NCBI GenBank assembly: GCA_937923575.1
Contig: CALDUL010000024.1
Coordinates: 1 to 64,000 of the forward strand
Reading direction: 5' to 3'
DNA: 64,000 nt
From: an uncultured Algimonas sp.
GTDB taxonomy: Bacteria > Pseudomonadota > Alphaproteobacteria > Caulobacterales > Maricaulaceae
Shown here: piece after piece, positions 1 through 8,902 of the stretch
Layout: every line of letters begins with the position of its first letter
Position numbering within the stretch: position 1 is the first letter of the stretch
Position numbers and translations under genes: made by a program
The notes under the pieces: generated by a model
Databases searched by the model: none
What the model was told of the DNA's origin: nothing
Seen by the model: the letters and a program-made list of their open reading frames with translations, nothing else

Positions 1-56
1 ATCAGCGCAGCGGAAACCAGACCGGCGAAGGTCTTGATGGAGGATGTCTTTTTCAT
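1..56 (-). CDS. start of a secreted protein truncated by the window edge (MKKTSSIKTFAGLVSAAL...)
   Basis: Reverse complement from ATG at 56 reads as a typical signal peptide; the rest lies outside the window. Confidence 0.5.
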   Translation of the reverse strand, partial: MKKTSSIKTFAGLVSAAL

Positions 57-65
57 GGCGTGCCC

Positions 66-1358
66 CTATGGCGTAATTCGAAAGTAGCCGTAATCACGGA
101 AGGCGGAGACATTCGTATCGAAATAGGCGCGGGCGATGACGTTGGCCTCGTCGTCCAGCGTGACAATGTTCAGTCCGCGCATATTGGGCGACACGTTTTC
201 CCCGTTCACGATGATCGTGGAAATGTCGCCATTGGAAAATCCTGCGCTGGCGACCGTGCCCAGGCCCGGTATGCCATGCTCTGCCGGTTCAATCGAAATG
301 GCGGCCGTGTTGTCGGTCCGGGTCAGTACCGCCTTGCCACCCGCTTTGATGACACTGACATGGGAACCGCGCACGGCAAGATCGGACAGGTCGAGCCCTG
401 CCTCGCGCATCGCGTCCAGATCCGATGGAGCGAAGCGTCCGGCCGCATTGTCCTTGGCTGAGATGACATTTGTATACTCATCATACTGAGCCAGATAGGC
501 GGGAATCATGGGCACGGGCGTACTCACGACTTCGACCGGCAGACGGCCAAAGCGTTGTGCGAACTCGGCTTTCGTCCGTCGTGTCTGGACATAAAAATCG
601 TCCTTGAGCAGCCCTTGGTCTGTAATCATCTTGACACCATTGGCTGTCAGCTCTCCCACCAGCTCTGCCCGTCGAGAATTCCGAAAGCAAAGGCGCGAGC
701 TGTCGCGGCAAATAACAGCGCCGGACGGCACGGGCATCTCTTCGAAATTCGGGCGGTTGGCGGCGTGATAGTCCGCCTCGTCCGCAAACTGCTTTTTCCC
801 GGACCAGGCCAAACCTTGAGCAACAGTCCCCGACAGGCTCACCCGGTAAAGCTCGCCGGAGGGGAGCGACGCGCGCGACATGCAAGACGTCGTTCCGTCA
901 GCATTCGTGCTGGCTTGGGCGTTGGCCATCAGGACCCAGCGCAGATTGACAAAGGGATCGCGTGTGTCGGCTTCCGCGCTCTCGTTGACCTTCAGCGGAA
1001 AGGCGGCTGCCTGCCAGCTCTTGAACGCATCCGTGCCAGAGCAATCTTCGACAAAGACGTTGAGTGCCCCGTTTTCGACAGAAGCGATCGGTACGTCTCG
1101 GCCCGATGCGCCGGCAATCTCGATAGGCTCACCCGACGCGACGACGGCTTTCAGCCGCAGTGGCTTTTCAGAGGCGATGCGTGACAGAAGTGCGTTGATG
1201 CGGGACTGGTAAGGCTTTGCGGCGGGAGCGGCAGTAGCAGCGATAGACGCTCCGTCGGCTTGCACGGCGTCCTGCGCGTGCGCCGTGCCGGCACAGACGA
1301 AAACGACAGCAAGCGCGGCACCAGCGAGCGCACGGTGTTGGAAAGAGACTGTCATCAT
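66..1358 (-). CDS. secreted protein of unknown function (MMTVSFQHRALAGAALAVVFVCAGTAHAQ...)
   Basis: ORF 66..1481; signal-peptide start at 1358 overlaps the stop of the VTC gene (ATGATGA), indicating translational coupling. Confidence 0.7.
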   Translation of the reverse strand: MMTVSFQHRALAGAALAVVFVCAGTAHAQDAVQADGASIAATAAPAAKPYQSRINALLSRIASEKPLRLKAVVASGEPIEIAGASGRDVPIASVENGALNVFVEDCSGTDAFKSWQAAAFPLKVNESAEADTRDPFVNLRWVLMANAQASTNADGTTSCMSRASLPSGELYRVSLSGTVAQGLAWSGKKQFADEADYHAANRPNFEEMPVPSGAVICRDSSRLCFRNSRRAELVGELTANGVKMITDQGLLKDDFYVQTRRTKAEFAQRFGRLPVEVVSTPVPMIPAYLAQYDEYTNVISAKDNAAGRFAPSDLDAMREAGLDLSDLAVRGSHVSVIKAGGKAVLTRTDNTAAISIEPAEHGIPGLGTVASAGFSNGDISTIIVNGENVSPNMRGLNIVTLDDEANVIARAYFDTNVSAFRDYGYFRITP

Positions 1359-2044
1359 TGGGCGGTCACATCCATGCCAATGACATATTTGGAGTGGCGG
1401 AAAACACGGAACGGCATGTCGCGCATGAAGGCCTGCATCTTGGCGCGCATGGGTGCGGGATATTTGAATTCTGCCACGCAATAGACAGGCGATGCCTGAG
1501 AGGTCTTCGCAGGTGACGGGTAGAGCCGTGTGAAAATCTGATTGGTGTCAATCGTCATGCGAAGCTCGTCTCGCAGCATAAAATACTCGCGGTCATATTC
1601 GACCTGCAATGTCGGCTGCTGTCCAGCGATGGCCGTCAGCGCACCGGCCTTTTGCAGCAATGGCCGGATGGCTTTGAGGTCGCTTGGGTGGATCAGCTCC
1701 GGATTGTCGAGCTTCAGGGACTCCTTGTAGGAGGCCTTGTTGCGCTTGACCTTGTGCTCCAGTGTCAGCTTGCTCAGATCATCGTTATACCAACGAATGC
1801 GGGTTTTGATGCGGTCGGCGATGCCAGACGTGTTGTCGAGATAGTCGTCAAATTCATAGGTGTCGAAATAAACCGATTGCACCCGGCGTGGTGGAAAAGG
1901 CGAGGTCGGATAAAGGCCGTGCTCGTAGAGACGATGCTTGAGCATCATCGCTTGCGGCTGGTCCATGGGGACCTTCATCTCGTAGCGGAACTTGTCCAGC
2001 CGGTCCTTGTTGTCGATCAGGAGAGCCATAGGATCAGCTTCCAT
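1355..2044 (-). CDS. VTC-domain (polyphosphate polymerase domain) protein
   Basis: KFRYEMKVPM, YFDTYEFDDYLDN, RIKTRIRWY, LEHKVKRN and VEYDREYF resemble VTC tunnel-enzyme strands; start may be the internal Met at 2029. Confidence 0.8.
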   Translation of the reverse strand: MEADPMALLIDNKDRLDKFRYEMKVPMDQPQAMMLKHRLYEHGLYPTSPFPPRRVQSVYFDTYEFDDYLDNTSGIADRIKTRIRWYNDDLSKLTLEHKVKRNKASYKESLKLDNPELIHPSDLKAIRPLLQKAGALTAIAGQQPTLQVEYDREYFMLRDELRMTIDTNQIFTRLYPSPAKTSQASPVYCVAEFKYPAPMRAKMQAFMRDMPFRVFRHSKYVIGMDVTAQ

Positions 2045-4754
2045 CCTCGATCAGCCCGGCTTCGCGCATCTGGCGCTCGGACAGGCGCTGGCCGTTATAG
2101 ACCCGGCCGTTCACCGTGACCGTCGTGCCTTCCTGGGCACCCGCTTGCGCGAATTCGCCGTCGAAGGTGCAGTCGTTGCACTCCGCGCTCGACACACCGT
2201 ATTCCTGCTTCTTGACATAGGCCATGACTGCCGTGCCGGAGACATCTCGGAAACTGACGTTATCGGCCACGGCTTCGGAACGGTCCTTGCTGACAAGCCC
2301 CAGAACAGCCCCGTCGATGTCGATGCGGCTGGCCGTCAGATAGGATTGCTCGCCGACGGACACCGCCTTGTCGCCGATGTTGTTCATCACGCTGTCCTCG
2401 ACCACCAAGCGCGTACCGGACACATCGATGCCGTCATTGCCGCTATTGATAAAGGTCGAGTTGACGACCCGACCGGTTGAAAAGTCGCTATCGAAGGCAT
2501 CGGCGCGCGCGCCGTCAATGGTGATATTGTCGAGAATGAAGTCCGACTTCACGATGTTCAGCGCGTCCTCGCACTGAGCGTCGATAAAGGCAGAATTGCG
2601 GATCGTGACATCGCTGGCATAGAAGGACAGGCAGCCCGTCATGCCGAAAAAGCCCTGGCGTGTCTGCAGGTTCTGCGTGCCCGTGCCTTGCAGACGCAGA
2701 TGATTGACGATGGACCGTTCGTTCGATTTCGACACGAAAATGCCGCCCCAGATGCCCATTGACCGATAGTCGAGATCACTCTCGATATTCATGATGACCG
2801 GGTCCTCTTTCGTGCCTTCAACCTTGAGGGGTCCGCGCAGCTTTACGAGCGTGCCGGCGCGAAAATTCATGACCGCACCCGGCTGGACGATCATCGTCCA
2901 ATCCTGCGGGAACTCGATACTCTCGGTGAATTCGTGGGGCCCTTTCGCATAGACCACCTTCTTGCCCGCGATATCGACCCACTTGCGGCCTTCGACGCGG
3001 CGAATTGCAGCGATCGTGTCGTCCACGAAACCACGCGGAGAATTGCGCAACTGGGTGAAGACCATGCGTGTGTGCGTTTGCCCATCATAGTCGTAATCGA
3101 CATAGAGCGCACCGCGCGACGCCAGTTCCGCCTTGGTCATGTCCACGGCTATGGTCGCGACCGCATTGGGTGCAATCGGGTCCAGCGACCCCTCCAGTGG
3201 CAGGCGGCGATCTTCGTCGCGGTTACGCGCGCCGTCATAGACGCCAAGCACGGTGATCGGCTTCAGCGTCAGATTACGAAACTCCACGACGGGACCGTCC
3301 TGCTCCAGAAAAGCGAAGGACGACATGTGCAGCGAAATGTCGTTCTGCTCTTGCAGGAAGGCGACGCCCGCTTGCCCGGCGAGCGGCACATTGCGCGCAA
3401 CATTGGTCGGCGCAGCATATCCGGGCGCGCTTTGAACGGCGCCCAGGAACTTCTCCAGGTTCTCAATGAGGTCTTCGGCGACCACCACCTTCTGGTCGGC
3501 GGCCAGGCCTTCCAGCGCGAAGATCGTGCGGATGCGGTCCTGCCGCTCGGACAGATTTGTCTGGAACTCCTCCGACGTCAGCTGCGCATAGATGTCTTCG
3601 GCCGCCATCCCGATATGGTCGAGGAACCTCTCGTCGTCGAGTGCGACCGCCGTGTCGAAGCCGTTGCAGAGTTTGAAGCTCTGTGGCGTGGGAATGTTGT
3701 CGAAGCTGATCGGCTCCAGCAGTCCGCTGATCGGATTGAAGTAAACGCGGCGATTGTGCCAGGTCATGGCGTGGCAGCCGCCCCAGACATTGGTCAGCAC
3801 ATAGAAGCGCGCCAGCCTGTCGTAATCGAACGCGTCGCCGGCCGGAACCTTGCCGTCGAGGAAGTCCCGAAACAGGGCCTGTCCCCGGACCGCGTTGTTG
3901 GTCGGGATCGTGCCTTCGACGAATTTCGCGCGGTTGAAATCCTTGATGCGGCTGTCGCGTTCCCCGACAAAATTGAATCCGCCTGCGCCAGCGGGCGTGT
4001 CGGAATTGTAGTTGATGTTCCACTGATCCCAGAGCGGATCCTCGTCTATGGCAAGCAGCGGTCCGTCGCGGCGATTTTGCGCCTCGATCATCTCTTTGCG
4101 GAAATGCTCCTCCAGCGCCATGATCCCGATCGGGTAGCCGTTGATATAGACATCGACGAATGAGTAGCGCGGCGCGAGAATGTCGTTGGCGCGCATATGG
4201 TCGAGCATCAGCGGCTCATAGGCATAGTTGCGGGTCGTCGGATGCTGCACCGAAAACGACTTCATGCCGAACAGATATCCTCCGGCCCGCGTCTTGATGC
4301 GGAAGGACAGCTTCTTGGGGTGCTCGAGGTGATCGCCCCAGTCACCCTTGAGGCGCAAGGAGACCTTGGACTGTTCCGTCGTGGTCTGGTTTTCCACCGT
4401 GATCGTCGCCTTCACCCAATCGTCATCCTCGGCAACATGGATGGGCCGCGGCATGGCGAGCACGGATTTGCGCTTGTTGTCGAGTTTGGCGATGGAGCCA
4501 TTGTCCATCGAGATGCGCAGCACCGGCAGCTCATCGCGGGAAATATCCTGACGACGCAGATTTGCCCCGGTCAGATGGGCTTCTTTGCGTATGGACGCCG
4601 TCAACGCGCATGCGAGCTCGCCAAGATCACAGGTCCCGTCCACGGCCGGTTCATTGGCGGGACGCTCTGCCGCGCGTTGCTCCAGGCCGCTGGCCAGTGC
4701 AAGCAAGCCCAAACCCAGTGCCATGACAACGAGAAGGGATAACAGTCTTTTCAT
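2034..4754 (-). CDS. CotH kinase-family protein with C-terminal right-handed beta-helix
   Basis: N-terminal signal; SLRLKGDWGDHLEHPKKLSFRIKT, VDVYINGYPIGIMALEEHFRKEM and NRRVYFNPISGLLEPISFDN are CotH-like; C-terminal part has beta-helix repeats. Confidence 0.8.
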   Translation of the reverse strand: MKRLLSLLVVMALGLGLLALASGLEQRAAERPANEPAVDGTCDLGELACALTASIRKEAHLTGANLRRQDISRDELPVLRISMDNGSIAKLDNKRKSVLAMPRPIHVAEDDDWVKATITVENQTTTEQSKVSLRLKGDWGDHLEHPKKLSFRIKTRAGGYLFGMKSFSVQHPTTRNYAYEPLMLDHMRANDILAPRYSFVDVYINGYPIGIMALEEHFRKEMIEAQNRRDGPLLAIDEDPLWDQWNINYNSDTPAGAGGFNFVGERDSRIKDFNRAKFVEGTIPTNNAVRGQALFRDFLDGKVPAGDAFDYDRLARFYVLTNVWGGCHAMTWHNRRVYFNPISGLLEPISFDNIPTPQSFKLCNGFDTAVALDDERFLDHIGMAAEDIYAQLTSEEFQTNLSERQDRIRTIFALEGLAADQKVVVAEDLIENLEKFLGAVQSAPGYAAPTNVARNVPLAGQAGVAFLQEQNDISLHMSSFAFLEQDGPVVEFRNLTLKPITVLGVYDGARNRDEDRRLPLEGSLDPIAPNAVATIAVDMTKAELASRGALYVDYDYDGQTHTRMVFTQLRNSPRGFVDDTIAAIRRVEGRKWVDIAGKKVVYAKGPHEFTESIEFPQDWTMIVQPGAVMNFRAGTLVKLRGPLKVEGTKEDPVIMNIESDLDYRSMGIWGGIFVSKSNERSIVNHLRLQGTGTQNLQTRQGFFGMTGCLSFYASDVTIRNSAFIDAQCEDALNIVKSDFILDNITIDGARADAFDSDFSTGRVVNSTFINSGNDGIDVSGTRLVVEDSVMNNIGDKAVSVGEQSYLTASRIDIDGAVLGLVSKDRSEAVADNVSFRDVSGTAVMAYVKKQEYGVSSAECNDCTFDGEFAQAGAQEGTTVTVNGRVYNGQRLSERQMREAGLIEDGS

Positions 4755-4811
4755 GTCGGTGATCCCTAGTTTGGCGACAGATGTCGCGGATTGGCGCCGA
4801 TGATACGGAGC

Positions 4812-5480
4812 CTAGGTGATGATCCTCGCGTTCTGCGTGGCGATGACACCGACATTCGGGTCGATGGCCTTGAGCGCGGAGGTCGCCGTCGACATCTGCG
4901 CCATGTTGAAGTTGGCCACCTCGACGAGAAGGTCAGTGCCGGCGCCGGATGTGTCGACGCGCTTGATATTTACATCCATACCCAAGCCCATCAAAGCCCC
5001 ATTTACAGCGGCGACATCGACGTCTTCGGCGGCGAACGAGATCTCCACGAAAGTGCTACGCACATTCTTGGCGCCCTTGTTGAAGAAGCCGGTCAGCAGA
5101 ATGCCGATCGAGATGGAAACGAAGCCGACCAATGTCGCGAGAACCTGGTTGGCACCCAGTCCCAGGCCGATCGCGATAGCGACGAAGAGATAGAGCAACT
5201 CTTCCGGCTCCTTGATCGGCGTCCGGAAACGAACGATCGACAGCGCGCCAACGAGCCCGAGGGACAGCGCGATCGACGACTTGATGATCGAGATAATCAG
5301 GATCATCGACGGAATGAGAAGAATGAAGATTGGCAGATACTGACGCGTATCGACCACCAGACGGGTCGAGCGGCTGACGACGAATGTCCAGGCAACAGCC
5401 AGCAGAAGGCCAAGGCCCATATTCCGAATGAGGTCGATAAGCGAAACATCAATCGACGTGTAGGGATTGAGGAAGTCCAT
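4812..5480 (-). CDS. DUF4956 membrane protein
   Basis: Several TM segments followed by SLGLVGALSIVRFRTPIKEPEELLYLF, characteristic of DUF4956. Confidence 0.85.
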   Translation of the reverse strand: MDFLNPYTSIDVSLIDLIRNMGLGLLLAVAWTFVVSRSTRLVVDTRQYLPIFILLIPSMILIISIIKSSIALSLGLVGALSIVRFRTPIKEPEELLYLFVAIAIGLGLGANQVLATLVGFVSISIGILLTGFFNKGAKNVRSTFVEISFAAEDVDVAAVNGALMGLGMDVNIKRVDTSGAGTDLLVEVANFNMAQMSTATSALKAIDPNVGVIATQNARIIT

Positions 5481-5640
5481 GGGGGCCAGGCCTGTCTACG
5501 TTATTTTATTGGCGGGCGGCTAAAGGCTTAACCGCGATTTAGCAAATGGTTTATCAGGTGCACAGACGCCCGCGCACCCTCAACCCATTCAATCGGGAAG
5601 CGGGAGAAGCCCCCACATTTTATCGAAGTGTTATGCGGTT

Positions 5641-6324
5641 TTAAGCGCTGCGCTTACGCCTCAGTATCGGAGCCCTAACCTTGACGCTCTGCGCTGCCGT
5701 TTTCGGCGTGACGCTCTCGAAAATGCCAAGCAGAACCCGCTCCAGACTGCTTTCCTCCGCAGCCGCCATAAAATGGTCCACCTCCGAGTCCGAGAGCATT
5801 GTTCCGAGGTGGTTTTCATGAACGAAACGGAACAGCTTACGGCGCTCGGATACCTCGTCCTTGGTCAAACCACCGCGTCGCTCCAGGCCCTCAATACGCG
5901 CTTGCGCGGGCGGACTCTTCATGACCTCGCGCAACAGACTGTCCAGACTGCGCCCCTGGGCGCGTTGCTGTGTGACATAGGTGAGGTGATCGCCCTCGAA
6001 CGACTCGCCCGTGAGGAGTTGCGCCAGCGTCGCAAAGTCTTCGACGCTGAGATCTTCCGAATCCGAGCGCGTATACCACATGCGTGACACAAACTCAGGA
6101 CGTTGGAGATACGCGTGAAAGATTTCGGTCAGCGACTTGCCGGATTGAAAGCTCTCCAGCGCGTCCTCTGCGTGGCGTGGCGGCACCCAGCTATTGTAGA
6201 GCAAGGTGAAGACCGTGTCGAAAAACTCGCGGTGTTCGGCTTTCTCAGCCTCGGATAGTTTTATGGCCTTGCGGGCCGACGCATCGCTCTTTCGCGTTGC
6301 ATCCAAAGTTTTCGATTGAGTCAT
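5641..6324 (-). CDS. hypothetical helical protein, possibly DUF4214-like
   Basis: Intact 227-aa ORF; FHAYLQRPEFVSRMWY resembles DUF4214-type repeats; family call is weak. Confidence 0.5.
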   Translation of the reverse strand: MTQSKTLDATRKSDASARKAIKLSEAEKAEHREFFDTVFTLLYNSWVPPRHAEDALESFQSGKSLTEIFHAYLQRPEFVSRMWYTRSDSEDLSVEDFATLAQLLTGESFEGDHLTYVTQQRAQGRSLDSLLREVMKSPPAQARIEGLERRGGLTKDEVSERRKLFRFVHENHLGTMLSDSEVDHFMAAAEESSLERVLLGIFESVTPKTAAQSVKVRAPILRRKRSA

Positions 6325-6564
6325 AGTGTTACTGCCGTGTCGCCCCGGCCAGCACGCGGTCTGATAGTGTGTATATCATCGTCCCGTGCGCCAGCGGTAG
6401 ATTTTATGTACAATTAAACCGACTGAGCATTTCAGAAAAGCCGGTCCCCTTTCTACTATTGAAAAATGGCCGCATGTAAAGTCTGAATGGGTCCGGCGAT
6501 GACTTTTCGCGTTGATTTTACAGAGAAATACATCACCCACGCGAGCGATCAAAACACATACACG

Positions 6565-8094
6565 TCACGCGCGTATCAGGGGATCCACGCGCGGTTCCGC
6601 GCCCAACACATTCACCATGCCCGTAAAGTAGACATCCTGATGCAAGGGAACCTGAAAGATAAGTCCGTCGAGAATCCTGTGAAGGAACGACATCTCGCCG
6701 GCGACCTCATGCGTCACGCCGGCGTTTAGGAAATAGGTCCCCGGCACAAGGCGATTGACGAAAGGAAAGCTGATCCGGCGGCGCTCGCCCGGTGCGACGC
6801 TGTCCAGCTGGCGATGGCGCGCGCGCGATGTTGTGCCGCCCGCGATCTCGGCTCCGCCAACGGATTTGATCAACATGCCGAAGCCGACAGCCTCCGCGGC
6901 CCGGTCGAACTCGACGTCATAGGTGAATGTGTAATCCCGACCGATGGCGAGCCGGTTGACCCGCTCGCCCGCCGCATTGCGAATAGCGAGGTTCGAAATG
7001 CGTGCGCCTTCGCTGTCATATTCCACGGTTGATTGCGGCAGAAAATCCGGATCGTAGCTTTCCAGCAGCTCGCCCTGTTCGTCCAGCGAGTCGGGCCGGT
7101 CGTCCTGTTGTGGGTCATCCAATCCGTTCTCGTCACCGCCGGACGCCGCCAGCTTTGCACCCTGCTCGAGGATGTCGGCCCGGACGGCGGCGGCCTCTTC
7201 GCCGGTCTTGTTCATCAGCCGTTGGTAGTGGCCGATCACAAGCTTTGGCGAGCCCTGGATCAGCGTCTGCCCCGCATCCAGCAATATGGCGCGCGAGCAG
7301 AGCTGCAGCACGCTGCCCGGCGCATGCGACACAAACAGCACCGTCGCGCCGCGCGCCTGTATCTGCTCGATCCGCGCAAAGCATTTACGCTGGAAGGCCT
7401 CGTCACCCACCGCGAGCGCTTCGTCCACGACCAGCACGTCGGGATCGGAGTTGATCGCCACGGCAAAGGCGAGGCGCACGAACATGCCGGAGCTGTAGGT
7501 CTTGACCGGCTGGTCGATGAACGGACCCAGACCGGCGAACTCGGCAATGCCGTCGAAACGGTCCTCGATCTCGGCGCGGCTCATGCCGAGGATGGTCGCG
7601 TTGAGAAAGACGTTCTCTCGCCCCGTGAATTCGGCATTGAAACCTGCCCCGAGCTCGAGCAGTGCGGCAACGCGTCCGCGCACAGTCACGGACCCTTCGC
7701 TGGGTTGCAGGGTCCCGCAAATCATCTGCAGCAGGGTCGACTTGCCGGAGCCGTTCCGACCGACAATGCCAAGCGTCTGGCCCGGCATGACGTCGAAGCT
7801 GACGCCCTTGACGGCCTCGAAGGGCTTGTGCCGCGTCTGTCCGGGAATCAGCGTTTCCCAGAGCCGATCGGTCGGCTTGGAATACATGCGGTAGGTCTTG
7901 CCGAGATTGCGCACGGAGATCGCGGGAAGCTCTGCAGCGGGCTGGGCTTCCGGCACAGGGGCGCCCATTCCCGCTGGGGCGCCTACATCAGCGGCGACCG
8001 CTTCAGCAGGCGTCACAGCTGTCGGCGCGGGCGGCGCAGGCGGCGTGTCCGACCAGGGCGATGCCACCAATGGCGTAGGGAGATCAGAGGACAT
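6565..8094 (-). CDS. polysaccharide ABC exporter ATP-binding protein with Wzt-type C-terminal domain
   Basis: GRNGSGKSTLL Walker A, YSSGMFVRLAFAVA signature, VLVVDEALAVGD Walker B, C-terminal beta-sandwich-like region; likely ATG at 8094 overlaps the permease stop. Confidence 0.9.
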   Translation of the reverse strand: MSSDLPTPLVASPWSDTPPAPPAPTAVTPAEAVAADVGAPAGMGAPVPEAQPAAELPAISVRNLGKTYRMYSKPTDRLWETLIPGQTRHKPFEAVKGVSFDVMPGQTLGIVGRNGSGKSTLLQMICGTLQPSEGSVTVRGRVAALLELGAGFNAEFTGRENVFLNATILGMSRAEIEDRFDGIAEFAGLGPFIDQPVKTYSSGMFVRLAFAVAINSDPDVLVVDEALAVGDEAFQRKCFARIEQIQARGATVLFVSHAPGSVLQLCSRAILLDAGQTLIQGSPKLVIGHYQRLMNKTGEEAAAVRADILEQGAKLAASGGDENGLDDPQQDDRPDSLDEQGELLESYDPDFLPQSTVEYDSEGARISNLAIRNAAGERVNRLAIGRDYTFTYDVEFDRAAEAVGFGMLIKSVGGAEIAGGTTSRARHRQLDSVAPGERRRISFPFVNRLVPGTYFLNAGVTHEVAGEMSFLHRILDGLIFQVPLHQDVYFTGMVNVLGAEPRVDPLIRA

Positions 8095-8902
8095 CGGCAA
8101 AGCCTGCGCGCGTGCGAGAGAAGACGATCCAGCCCAGCACGGTGATGACGATGGCCACAAGCGTATAGACGCCCAGATGCGTCCAGTTCGGAAGCTCACC
8201 CCAGATCAGCACATCGCGAAACGCTTCGATCGGAACCGTCAAGGGTGACAGCACCAGCCACGGCCGCACTTCCGGAGCAAAGCTCTCGATCGGATACAGT
8301 ATGGGTCCCAGAAACAGCAGGGCGGTGACAAGCGGGGCCAGCACCTGGTTGATGTCGCGCAGATAGGTGCCCAGCGCCGCAAACCACCATGCCAGTCCGG
8401 CCAGCAGCAGCACGAGCGGTGCAATCGTGAGCGGTGCCAGCAGGGCCGTCCACGGCAGGCCTTTGGTCACGATAAGCTGAAACACGACGAGGATAAGCAG
8501 TGAAATCAGGAGTTGGAACAGCGCGCTGATCAGCGTCACAATGGGCAGGACGCGCAGCGGAAAAACGACCTTCTTCACATAGTTCACATTGTCCGTAATG
8601 GCAGTGCTGGCGCCGAGCGTGACTTCGGACAGGAAGCTATAGAGCGACAGGCCCGCAAACAGAACAACGGCGAATTCGAACACACCCAGCCCGCCAACGC
8701 TGCCGTCAGTCACTTCCTGCCCCCAACGCACGGCGAACACCTTGGTAAAGATGAAAGTATAGACCACCAGCATAAAGAGCGGCGTCAGAAAGGCCCACGC
8801 CACGCCGAGCAGCGATCCACGATAGCGCTGGGCGACAGCGCGGCGGCTCATTTGCCAGGCAATATTGGCGGACGGCACCCGGTTTGTGATGAAGGAGATC
8901 AT
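8084..8902 (-). CDS. polysaccharide ABC exporter permease (Wzm/ABC-2 type)
   Basis: RYRGSLLGVAWAFLTPLFMLVVYTFIFTKVF; ATG at 8902 overlaps upstream stop by 4 nt. Confidence 0.9.
   Translation of the reverse strand: MISFITNRVPSANIAWQMSRRAVAQRYRGSLLGVAWAFLTPLFMLVVYTFIFTKVFAVRWGQEVTDGSVGGLGVFEFAVVLFAGLSLYSFLSEVTLGASTAITDNVNYVKKVVFPLRVLPIVTLISALFQLLISLLILVVFQLIVTKGLPWTALLAPLTIAPLVLLLAGLAWWFAALGTYLRDINQVLAPLVTALLFLGPILYPIESFAPEVRPWLVLSPLTVPIEAFRDVLIWGELPNWTHLGVYTLVAIVITVLGWIVFSRTRAGFADVL

Noticed and set aside
2934-4163. 409-aa plus-strand ORF
   Set aside because: Shadow ORF opposite the CotH gene, low-complexity Val/Arg/Asp composition.
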